IMG/VR virus record: IMGVR_UViG_3300030406_005141
Location: 1-21,454 of that record
Source: a virus
Length of the DNA: 21,454 nucleotides
Strand: one strand, 5' to 3'
Shown here: positions 1 through 7,300 of the stretch, piece by piece
How positions within the stretch are numbered: the first letter of the stretch is position 1
Layout of the letters: every line of letters starts with the position of its first letter
The notes under the pieces: generated by a model
Database searches by the model: none
What the model was told of the DNA's origin: nothing
What the model saw: only the letters and a program-made list of their open reading frames with translations
Made by a program: the position numbers and the translations under genes

Positions 1-407
1 GCAAAAGAGTATCTGATTGAAGCGATTTCACCAAGAGTATTAACTATTGCTATTGCTTTTGCAGTTGATCCAATTCCAATATTAGTATCTAAACCAACAG
101 GATTTACAGTTACATTCGGAACAACACCATAACTCGCACCTGAGTTTGTTATTGTGGGTGTTGCTAATGTTCCTTCTGCTATGACTGCAGTTGCAATACC
201 ACCAGTTCCAAATGCATTTTGACTTCTAATTGTAACTGTTGGTGGAGTCGTATATGCAAAACCAGGATTTGTCAATTCAATACGATCTATTGACTGTCCA
301 ACTTGTCCTGATCTACTTGTCATAATTGCAACTGCTGTTGCATTGATGCCATCACTTGGTGCAGATGATATTCCAATTAAAGGTGGTAATGTATATCCAG
401 TTCCATC
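1..407 (-). repeat. GxGY-type protein repeats in gp14
   Basis: Three degenerate ~45-residue units with a G-x-G/A-Y core followed by a proline (NDGTGYTLPP, NPGFAYTTPP, NSGASYGVVP), separated by Ala/Val-rich strands. They are protein-level repeats inside the C-terminal half of gp14, related to units in gp8, the DUF4815 protein and the gp7-like protein. Confidence 0.7.
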
Positions 408-1079
408 ATTAATTAAATCTATAAATGCAACACCCTTTCCAATATTAGTATTTCCAGCATTCTTAGATAACTGAACACTTGCTGTTGCTGTTGATGCAGC
501 AATACTCACCATAGTTAATCTGGTAGTGAATCCAAACTCAACTGCTGCTTCATCTACCTCTTGAACTCCCGTGTCAATATCTTCATCAAGTGCATAATCC
601 ATTACCTCACAACTTAAAGTATAAACATAGAGGTCATTTAATTGATAAAAAGGTTTTTTCCCCTCCACATATTTAATTTCAAACATTGTATTATCAAGAG
701 GAAAATAAATTAAATCTCCTTCTTCAGGTCTTGTTGCTAATTCAATGTCTATGTCAGAATTTAAAAATGGACTAATAAAATCTTCATATCTCTCTCGTGA
801 AACTACAAAAGTTACTGCATCCGTGGTTTGCACTCCAAATTTTTGTAAAATATCTCCACTACCTTCAAAACCTTGATAATTTAAAAGATATGCCTCCATA
901 CGATAAGCATCATCAAATGTAGAGGCCACAACCTCTTTCATAATTGTTTTTTTGTTTATAATTTTACGAGGAAGATAAACTATATCTTGCCCATAAATTC
1001 TTAATTGCTCATTAATTAGATCTTGAACTAGTCTCTGTTCACCTTGCGATCCTTGTAGAAAATACGGAGAAAGTGGCAT
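1..1079 (-). CDS. gp14: Neck protein gp14 (head completion), C-terminus cut by window edge
   Basis: This reading frame is open from an ATG at 1079 to the window edge, giving 359 complete codons and no stop, so the gene is 3'-partial. The product begins MPLSPYFLQGSQGEQRLVQD and its first ~190 residues resemble gp14 neck proteins of T4-like cyanophages. In T4, gp14 and gp13 form the neck that joins the filled head to the tail. From residue ~217 the protein changes to a glycine-rich beta-repeat region with GxGY-type units near residues 225-233, 271-280 and 312-321 (for example NDGTGYTLPP). T4 gp14 is 256 residues, so this protein is already much longer. AGGA at 1090-1087, 7 nt before the ATG, supports the start and overlaps the end of the upstream gp13 gene. 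Identification rests on remembered family sequence plus position after gp13; the function of the repeat half is unknown. Confidence 0.88.
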   Translation of the reverse strand, partial: MPLSPYFLQGSQGEQRLVQDLINEQLRIYGQDIVYLPRKIINKKTIMKEVVASTFDDAYRMEAYLLNYQGFEGSGDILQKFGVQTTDAVTFVVSRERYEDFISPFLNSDIDIELATRPEEGDLIYFPLDNTMFEIKYVEGKKPFYQLNDLYVYTLSCEVMDYALDEDIDTGVQEVDEAAVEFGFTTRLTMVSIAASTATASVQLSKNAGNTNIGKGVAFIDLINDGTGYTLPPLIGISSAPSDGINATAVAIMTSRSGQVGQSIDRIELTNPGFAYTTPPTVTIRSQNAFGTGGIATAVIAEGTLATPTITNSGASYGVVPNVTVNPVGLDTNIGIGSTAKAIAIVNTLGEIASIRYSF

Positions 1080-1083
1080 AATA

Positions 1084-1899
1084 TCATCCTATAAAATCAA
1101 GAGGTGGTAACTCATATTCTCTCTTAAGTGTTTCTTCTAATTCTTCTAATTCACGAATTGCATCTTCATATATTTGTCTTCCATTTAACTGAACTCCACC
1201 AGGTAACAACACACCTTGGAATTTGATTAAATTCATTCCCCATTGTTTTTTAATTAACGATGTTGCATATTTCTTTAACCAAAAATCATTATAGATTTTA
1301 GTTACATCATCTGGATCTAAAAGACGATAGCAATCAATTACTATAAAAGTATCATCAGACATTTGTGCAAAATCAATATCTAAATATAATCTTCCTTGTT
1401 TTCTATTAAATCTTATTTGAGTGTCAGGTGTAATAATACGACTTAAATCTTCCAAGTATGTCTTGGTCATTGTATAATTTAAAAGATCAAGAGCACCGTA
1501 GTAATAAAGATCATTTAAAAATATTTGATATTTAATATTAAATAAACCACTTGATATGGTATTATTATCCATCTTTAAAACTCTTTCTACACCTAATATG
1601 TGATCAGGTAATTGTAAAAAGTTTTGATTTTCCTCAAATTTAGTTGTTGTTATACCAACTGTAGAACTAGCTGTTGTTGTAGTGATACCTGTTCTCAATA
1701 TTTCTCTTTCTTCTTCTGTTATTTTATGTTTCAACAACATTCTTTCTACACCATCAAAATGACGGTTTTGAAAATATTGAATCGCATCATCAATTAAATC
1801 TTCAACTTGATCATCATCCACATTAATTTCCAACACAGGAAATCCAAGTCTTCGCAGACAATAATCGATTAGTTCCTGTCTAGTGGATGGTTTGCTCAT
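1084..1899 (-). CDS. gp13: Neck protein gp13
   Basis: This 271-residue protein begins MSKPSTRQELIDYCLRRLG and contains the INVDDDQVEDLIDDAIQYF segment typical of gp13 of T4-like cyanophages. In T4, gp13 (309 residues) sits under the portal vertex and with gp14 closes the head and receives the tail. Recognisable parts are the acidic N-terminal helix region (~25-45), a Thr-rich stretch at ~70-88, the QLPDHILGVERVLKMD segment (~96-111) and a C-terminal acidic helix (IRELEELEETLKREYE). The start is well supported: AAGGAG at 1910-1905 lies 5 nt upstream, and the ATG overlaps the stop of the 58-residue ORF as ATGA. Only 4 nt separate its stop from the gp14 start. The gp13-gp14 order matches T4. Confidence 0.9.
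   Translation of the reverse strand: MSKPSTRQELIDYCLRRLGFPVLEINVDDDQVEDLIDDAIQYFQNRHFDGVERMLLKHKITEEEREILRTGITTTTASSTVGITTTKFEENQNFLQLPDHILGVERVLKMDNNTISSGLFNIKYQIFLNDLYYYGALDLLNYTMTKTYLEDLSRIITPDTQIRFNRKQGRLYLDIDFAQMSDDTFIVIDCYRLLDPDDVTKIYNDFWLKKYATSLIKKQWGMNLIKFQGVLLPGGVQLNGRQIYEDAIRELEELEETLKREYELPPLDFIG
1087..1090 (-). promoter_or_regulatory. Ribosome binding site of gp14 inside the gp13 3' end
   Basis: AGGA at 1090-1087 comes from the last two sense codons of gp13 (ATA GGA) and lies 7 nt before the gp14 ATG. It fixes the gp14 start and implies coupling to gp13 translation. Confidence 0.75.
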
Positions 1900-2072
1900 T
1901 TTTTCTCCTTTTTCTTGTCTTCTTCTAATTTAAGCATTCTTTGTTGTAAATCCATATACTCTTTTGTTATAGATTCTACTTTTGCTTCTAATAAAACATT
2001 TTGATTCACTACTGTTGATAATTTTTTATGGTAATGATTAATTAAAATGTTCACATCAACTTCACTGTTCAT
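1896..2072 (-). CDS. Small coiled-coil protein of unknown function
   Basis: This 58-residue ORF starts MNSEVDVNILINHYHKKLS and ends in a lysine/glutamate-rich tail. Its second half is predicted by eye to be a coiled coil (VESITKEYMDLQQRMLKLEE, hydrophobic residues at heptad spacing). I do not recognise a function. Small coiled-coil ORFs at this place occur in related cyanophages as hypothetical proteins. I chose the ATG at 2072 because a strong GGAGG (2091-2087) precedes it, although the 14-nt spacer is long. An in-frame ATG at 2093 overlaps that GGAGG and would overlap the upstream gene by 17 nt; an ATG at 2186 would overlap it by more than 100 nt. The stop overlaps the gp13 start (ATGA), suggesting translational coupling. 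It may be a chaperone or minor neck/fibre component, but this is a guess from position only. Confidence 0.6.
   Translation of the reverse strand: MNSEVDVNILINHYHKKLSTVVNQNVLLEAKVESITKEYMDLQQRMLKLEEDKKKEKK
1905..1910 (-). promoter_or_regulatory. Ribosome binding site of gp13 inside the 58-aa ORF
   Basis: AAGGAG at 1910-1905 is formed by the Lys-Glu codons at the end of the 58-residue ORF and sits 5 nt before the gp13 ATG. It is the strongest Shine-Dalgarno match in the window with ideal spacing. Confidence 0.78.
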
Positions 2073-2076
2073 AGTA

Positions 2077-3549
2077 TTAGAATTGACCTCCATCAATTGT
2101 TGTTGTCCATTTAGGTATGCCACTGGCATCAGTTGTAAGTATAAAGTTTGAAGTTGATATGCCTGCTGTAGTTCCAGCTGCACCAACTACTTTACCTGTT
2201 GTATCGAAGTATAATACTCCGTTACCAGCAGTAGAGAAATCTCCATTCTGGAAGAATATACCTTTTATATCTAGGAAACCTTTTGTACCACTTAAAACAT
2301 TACCAGTAATAGTTGCATCAGGTATGTAAGTCCATGACCTTTCAGGTGCATTGCTAGTTTCTCCACTACTATCATTATAACCAAAAAATCCAGTTTTGTT
2401 ATTTGCAACCCCAGTTCCAGTATTATAGTTAAACGAAATACCACGATCTGTATTTGTATCAAATCCGTGAGTGATTGTTAATTGTGTTGTAGTTGTTATA
2501 CCAGCAGTTGTTTGACCATCAATAAAAATGGTTCCAATTCCTGTCCCACCTGGCTGAGTTGTGAATGAATGTATAGTCGTTGTACCTGCACCTGGTAATG
2601 AAGCACTACCACTTATTTGATCTCCAGTATTGATACCTACAACAGAATCAAGAGTAATTGAAGATGTTCCAGAACCAACAACTTTTGTTACAGTTCTCTT
2701 ACTGATAACATCACCAATATTCATTATTGGATCATTTAATGATGTATTTGTAGAGTTAACTGTTGTAGTTGTTCCATCAACTTGTAAACTACCTTTGATT
2801 ATCACCATTCCATCACTATCTAAACCATCTGGATATGGATCAAGGAATAGTGTATTTCCACCACCAGGTCTAGTTCTAATAACATTAGATGAAATACCAA
2901 TATTATCGACTATCAATCCATCACTAACACCAGGATTTATTATTTCAACAGGAACTCCGTTATACACCCAACCTTTTCCTGTCACCTGAACCTTATCTGT
3001 TCCATCTTCATCATACTCAATACTTGCATCTTCACTTGTACCAAAAGTTAATTTAGTATCATCATTTATAATAACTTGCCCATCACCATTAGGTACAAAA
3101 ATTATATCTCCATCTGTGTTATTTGAATATATCGTATTTGCTTTAGTTCCACCACCAGGTGCTGAGATTGTAAGATTATTAACAGTCCATTGATTAACTC
3201 TTGGTAAGTTTCCTACGGAACCACTACCCTCCCCAAAACCAGAAGAACCGCCACCTGGATGTCCTGAACTTTCCCTATCAAGTATTGGTATAAATCCGTT
3301 CTGTAATGTACTAGAATTAGCATTTGCACCACCAGCAACTGTACCTGGTGTATTACTCATTAAGTCAGTATAATATTCACCACCAATTACTATTGGGTCT
3401 GGATCTGGACTTGTATTATCTCCAACAAATAATCTTCCACCAAAATCACCTTGAGTTCCACTTGAAACCGTGACCGCAAGTTCACCAAAGTTTATGGTTG
3501 CAGGTGCAGCAGTGCCAGTCGATCTTCTTACTCGTATTATGCTGGCCAT
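2077..3549 (-). CDS. Fibre-type virion structural protein with Mtd-like N-terminal domain
   Basis: A 490-residue protein. Residues 1-45 (IRVRRSTGTAAPATINFGEL followed by GRLFVGDNT) resemble the N-terminal domain of phage major tropism determinant and related fibre proteins, which attaches a fibre to the virion. Residues 96-113 form a glycine/serine-rich linker. Residues ~165-190 contain the fibre phrase KLTFGTSEDASIEYDEDGTD. Residues ~253-280 contain the LQVDGTTTTVNST...DPIMNIGD motif, very common in cyanophage tail fibres. The region around residues 370-420 (TDRGISFNY, TGFFGYNDSS, WTYIPDAT) also recurs in those fibres. The C-terminus is KWTTTIDGGQF. It follows the 75-residue gene directly (TAA then ATG), with GGGGGAAG at 3564-3557 as ribosome binding site. 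It is probably a peripheral fibre or decoration protein. In T4 the place before gp13 is held by fibritin (wac), but I see no fibritin coiled coil here. Confidence 0.78.
   Translation of the reverse strand: MASIIRVRRSTGTAAPATINFGELAVTVSSGTQGDFGGRLFVGDNTSPDPDPIVIGGEYYTDLMSNTPGTVAGGANANSSTLQNGFIPILDRESSGHPGGGSSGFGEGSGSVGNLPRVNQWTVNNLTISAPGGGTKANTIYSNNTDGDIIFVPNGDGQVIINDDTKLTFGTSEDASIEYDEDGTDKVQVTGKGWVYNGVPVEIINPGVSDGLIVDNIGISSNVIRTRPGGGNTLFLDPYPDGLDSDGMVIIKGSLQVDGTTTTVNSTNTSLNDPIMNIGDVISKRTVTKVVGSGTSSITLDSVVGINTGDQISGSASLPGAGTTTIHSFTTQPGGTGIGTIFIDGQTTAGITTTTQLTITHGFDTNTDRGISFNYNTGTGVANNKTGFFGYNDSSGETSNAPERSWTYIPDATITGNVLSGTKGFLDIKGIFFQNGDFSTAGNGVLYFDTTGKVVGAAGTTAGISTSNFILTTDASGIPKWTTTIDGGQF
2087..2091 (-). 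promoter_or_regulatory. GGAGG ribosome binding site for the 58-aa ORF
   Basis: GGAGG is formed by the Gly-Gly codons near the end of the 490-residue gene. The spacer to the chosen ATG at 2072 is 14 nt, which is long; the in-frame ATG at 2093 overlaps the motif and could not use it. Confidence 0.55.
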
Positions 3550-3777
3550 TTAAAAACTTCCCCCATTAATGTTTAAATTTTGTGTTGCTCCTGGTGTTAG
3601 TTCTAATGTCGCTTCAAATTTACTTGTCGCTGCATTAAAAACTAATACCATTCCATTCTCTAATCCACCAGATATGTCAACATCTGATAATCCAGCTAAA
3701 GTTTGTCCACCACCAGATATAGACGATATGACTTTATTAGCATTTCTTGAACCAACTCTGACTTTTATTTCAGACAT
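3550..3777 (-). CDS. Small virion structural protein (75 aa)
   Basis: A 75-residue protein beginning MSEIKVRVGSRNANKVIS and ending in LNINGGSF. The segment TLAGLSDVDISGGLENGMVL resembles the small phage structural domain LSDVDxxxLxdGxxLxYdxxxxkW that recurs in cyanophage fibre and decoration proteins. It lies between two other fibre-type genes, 5 nt after the 112-residue gene and directly abutting the 490-residue gene. Its last codons (GGG GGA AGT) supply the purine-rich ribosome binding site for that gene. A weak AGGT 8 nt upstream supports the ATG at 3777. Its C-terminus (GGSF) resembles that of its neighbour (GGQF), so the two may be paralogous or co-assembling fibre parts. Exact place in the virion is unknown. 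Confidence 0.72.
   Translation of the reverse strand: MSEIKVRVGSRNANKVISSISGGGQTLAGLSDVDISGGLENGMVLVFNAATSKFEATLELTPGATQNLNINGGSF
3557..3564 (-). promoter_or_regulatory. Ribosome binding site of the 490-aa fibre gene
   Basis: GGGGGAAG is formed by the Gly-Gly-Ser codons at the end of the 75-residue gene and lies 7 nt before the ATG at 3549. Confidence 0.6.
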
Positions 3778-3782
3778 TTTAA

Positions 3783-4121
3783 TTAACCTGTAGTAACTCC
3801 AGCAGTAACAATTGCACTTCCACTAACTATTCTTGTTTTTAAAGAACCATCATTTAGTAATACATCATAACTATATCTACCTGCTTTCAAAGCAGATGTA
3901 ATTGATGACCCTAATGATATTTTTAATTCACCCTGAGCTCTATTTGTAAAGGAAACAGAAAACGTTGCCTGTTCTTTTAGCGAAGCAGGATGTTTTTTTA
4001 ATTTTGAAGTGGCTGTATAACCAGTCAAATCTAAGGGTGAGTTAGCCACAGTTTCCAAATTGAAAACTTGGTTAAAGTCCGCACCAGCATCAATTACTAT
4101 GTTACTAATATATGCTGCCAT
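3783..4121 (-). CDS. Beta-sandwich-type virion structural protein (112 aa)
   Basis: A 112-residue protein beginning MAAYISNIVIDAGADFNQVF with SPLDLTGYTATSKLKKHPAS at ~28-47. The pattern of an N-terminal F-x-Q-x-F strand, a DLTGYT turn and alternating short beta strands is typical of small beta-sandwich proteins in phage baseplate and fibre clusters, broadly like the N-terminal domain of upper baseplate proteins (BppU type). Homologues in cyanophages are annotated only as structural proteins. It is the first gene behind the TATAAATA late promoter at 4158-4151, so it probably heads a transcript covering the three fibre genes and the neck genes. The Shine-Dalgarno sequence is weak. Its glycine codon just before the stop provides the AGGT used by the next gene. 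No enzymatic motif is visible. Confidence 0.7.
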   Translation of the reverse strand: MAAYISNIVIDAGADFNQVFNLETVANSPLDLTGYTATSKLKKHPASLKEQATFSVSFTNRAQGELKISLGSSITSALKAGRYSYDVLLNDGSLKTRIVSGSAIVTAGVTTG

Positions 4122-4160
4122 TATTTAACTAATTAGAATCTATCTTGGAATATTTATAAA
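4122..4160 (-). other. Intergenic gap between transcript blocks
   Basis: This 39-base gap is one of only two real intergenic spaces in the window. It contains the late promoter motif and a short AT-rich leader. I see no inverted repeat followed by a T-run on the minus strand, so no intrinsic terminator for the upstream transcript is evident; read-through from the upstream block is likely. Confidence 0.7.
4151..4158 (-). promoter_or_regulatory. T4-type late promoter TATAAATA
   Basis: On the minus strand this reads TATAAATA, an exact match to the T4 late promoter consensus recognised by the gp55-type sigma factor with the sliding clamp. The motif ends 29 nt before the ATG of the 112-residue gene and lies in a real gap, which is the expected geometry for a late promoter. 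It probably drives the fibre genes and gp13/gp14. Confidence 0.8.
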
Positions 4161-4385
4161 TCATTTATCCATAATATTCTTAAGAAGGGTTTTTATCTCT
4201 TCCATGTCGGTTTTTAAAGAATTTAAATCCTTACGCATATCATCAAATTTTCTTTTTTCCTCATATTTTTTCTGAGAAACTTTTACAAATTTATCATATT
4301 CACTTTGATTTTGACTGATAATCGCATTTGAATCCATATCTCTTACGAGAGAGACATCTGATTTTACTTTTAAATACTTATTCAT
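4161..4385 (-). CDS. Small coiled-coil protein of unknown function (74 aa)
   Basis: A 74-residue, highly charged protein beginning MNKYLKVKSDVSLVRDMDSN. The opening phrase (KYLKVKSDVSLVRDMDSNAI) recalls small hypothetical proteins found next to the large structural gene in T4-like cyanophages. Residues ~45-72 (DDMRKDLNSLKTDMEEIKTL) form a clear heptad-like coiled coil. Its ATG overlaps the stop of the 2458-residue gene by one base (TAATG) and has no good Shine-Dalgarno sequence, so translation is probably coupled to termination of the big gene. This suggests a low, fixed ratio to that protein, perhaps as an accessory or chaperone, but that is inference from arrangement only. The late promoter for the downstream block begins just after its stop. 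Confidence 0.68.
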   Translation of the reverse strand: MNKYLKVKSDVSLVRDMDSNAIISQNQSEYDKFVKVSQKKYEEKRKFDDMRKDLNSLKTDMEEIKTLLKNIMDK

Positions 4386-7300
4386 TAATCAATTTGAAAT
4401 GATCTAAGTGCAATTGCCCTAAAGTTTTTAATTCTAGGTGGTTTTGCCTGATTTGTAGATGTCATAACAACTTTAATCATAAACGATTTGAACTGAGCCG
4501 TATTCTCTGCAGTAAATTTATATTCACTGAAGGTATCTCTTGTTCTATTTGGATTCACAGGACTATCGGAAGAACCATTAGTATTAAATGGGATGTAAGT
4601 TGCATGATCATCATCACCATCACCTCGAATTAACTTATAGAATAACTTAATATCACCTTCTGCTTCTCTATGACCATCGAACTGAACAAATAATGAGTTA
4701 GAAACAAACTCTAAATTAATCATTTTTGTTTCATATATTGCAGTATTTGGATCGGAACCAGGTATTTTTGGTCTACTATCAGTTTCAAAATCATCTACAT
4801 TATCATCCACCAGGTTACTTATGAGAATAGCATTTGGGTTTTCTAAGTCAACCACTGGAGATACATCAGGATTATCAGTTGAAAGTGTCAACTCTAAAGC
4901 AAAAGATTTTCTATCTCCTAGTAAATTTCCTTCATTTATTTTTGATGCAACCATTCTTGGACTATCAAGGAAATTTAATTTATTTAAAGATATATTTTCA
5001 TAACCTAAGTCTGTGAACGAACCCTCATTACCACTTATACTAGTTCCAGATGTTGTCTTAATTCTACCAGATATGTTTGTCCCCGTGGGTGTCAATGATG
5101 TAATTTGTGGATCAATCATTTCAAATGGTATGTTTTGGGAAACATGAACTTCTTTTCCACCACCAGATTTTGTGGTATTGAATGTTGGATCTGTATCTGT
5201 ATCAGAAACCTTTATAAAGTAACTATCGAATGTTTTTTCTCTAGGATCTATATCATGATCTTTATTAATCTTTGATAAAGATACTCCATTAAATTCATAC
5301 TTATAAACTAAAGTATCTGCAGAATGATTTGATTTCAAACTAGAATCAATTCCCCTATCATCACCATCAATAGTTATAGTATTGCCAGAAATTGTATTGT
5401 ATTTAATAATTTCTTTATCTACAAGAAGGAATCCTGATGTTCCAACTCCAACAGATCCACCCTCAAATGTTGAGAAATTTGTTGCGTCTGAAAGAGTAAT
5501 TGATGTAGTATCATCATCTATATTACCAGTCAATGTTGTTGGAATCCCGTCTGGGTGGAAGTTTGATATTCTAACTTTGTTAGTGCTTGAATGCATTCCG
5601 TGATTTTTATGATCAAACTGAAGTGTATATCCATCTCTTATTGGATCTGGATTGACTGTAGCAATATCGGCATTTGCTATTGTAGTTGCAGTTCCACCAC
5701 CAGCAGTGTGAGTTATATCTCTACCGCTTACGAAACTATCTTTGACATCATCTAAAATTAGTAGATCAGTATTGTTGATAGCAGTTACTCCATGTTTAAC
5801 GACTGCTCTAACTCCTGATCCTTTATTACCAAGATTTCCGAATAATAGTAAATCGCCTTCAGCATAACCAGAACCACCAGTTGTTACAGTCACACCAGAA
5901 TCATCAATGAGGTTACCTGACGCATTACTTGAATTGACTGTCACACTTACTATGGCACCAGTTCCTGAACCTGTTAATGCAGTAACACTAACATTAGTAT
6001 ATGATCCATTCACCAACCCAACACCACTAACACCTTCAGTATCTCTTACAATTGCTAATTTGCTTGCTTGATTAATTACTAAAGGCCCACCAGTTGCAAA
6101 TATTCTTCCAGTATGTACAGTACCAAGTTCATCTGTTTGTGTAACTTTTTCACCTTGTGCGATTGTAGCAGAAGTAGTTGAAGATAACTTAATATTAACT
6201 CTCTTAGAGAATCCTACTGCTGGATTTTCTTTCCTAATCTTACCAAGAGGTAACTGACTATTATGTAATAAAACACTTGATGGTTGATTTGTCACAAAAC
6301 TTGCTTTGTTAAGTTTAAACTTAAGATCCTCATACTGACTTGGAGTCCAAGTTCTATTATTTTGTGATTTAAATAATGAACCAAGAACTGGTTGAGAACT
6401 ATTAAATGCTTGAGTGATTAAATCAATTTCACCCATTCTGTTTATGAAAGCTAGATAGTTAAGAGTTCTACCTGCCATTAATATTAATGAATACTCATAT
6501 CCACTTTGCAGGTAAACTGGTGATTTAAATTTAAATTCTGTAGCAGCACTTCCGTCATCGGATACGTTTACATCATCTGGATCTATTTCGGTTTCACCAA
6601 ATGGAACAAGTGTTTCAGTTGGAGTTCCATCTCTCATAGTTCTTATTTGAACAGTTACTGGAAGTTCTTCATCTTTTGTCTTAAAGAATAATTCTCCACT
6701 AGTAATAAAAATACCGTCTTTATAAGTTTCAGAATCAACAAAGAATGACTGTGCTAATGGATCACTATCATCAACCTCTTCCCTTTCAACATTTACCGTG
6801 ACTTCTTGAACTTGCTCAGTTCTGTCTCTTGTAAATGTTCTGGTAACATCCTTTACTCCGACTTGTTTTCTTTCAATCTTAGGTGTCTTAATTGATAATG
6901 TTTGCTCTTGTGTATTTGTTTGATATCCACTTGCTAGGTATTCTGCTTCTGCTGCACTAGAACCAGGATCCAATATACTTGCATTAGTGGCACTTGTTGT
7001 TACTCTTATAGTATTATTACCAGTGGTGAATAGAGGATTACCTATAACTTTTGGATCAGGGATATGTAAGGAGAATATTAGATCACCTCTCTCATCACTT
7101 ATTAAAGCCACATCACCGACTGTTGCCTCCCCATTACCTAAATCAGAAGCAATTTTCATTCCTTTTTTAACATATCCACCAGTTAAAGGATCTCTAGGTT
7201 GAGCTAAATCTGCAGTATCAATGTTTATAATTTCACTTGTACTTGAATACGTTGTAGGAATGGTTATTTCACCAATATTTGGTAAAATGCATCTATCAAG

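Noticed and set aside
2073-2186. Longer N-terminus for the 58-aa ORF starting at 2186
   Set aside because: It would overlap the 490-aa gene by 110 bases and adds a Gln/Leu-rich segment that is only the other frame of the conserved fibre C-terminus.
3060-3075. Further late promoter candidate (catttata on plus, TATAAATG on minus)
   Set aside because: One mismatch to the consensus and inside a coding region with no start codon suitably placed downstream.
2077-3549. Diversity-generating retroelement linked to the Mtd-like protein
   Set aside because: No reverse transcriptase gene, template repeat or adenine-variable C-terminal repeat is visible; the resemblance is limited to the N-terminal attachment domain.
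4122-4160. Intrinsic terminator after the 74-aa gene
   Set aside because: No GC-containing stem followed by a T-run is present on the minus strand; the AT-rich motif is better explained as a late promoter.
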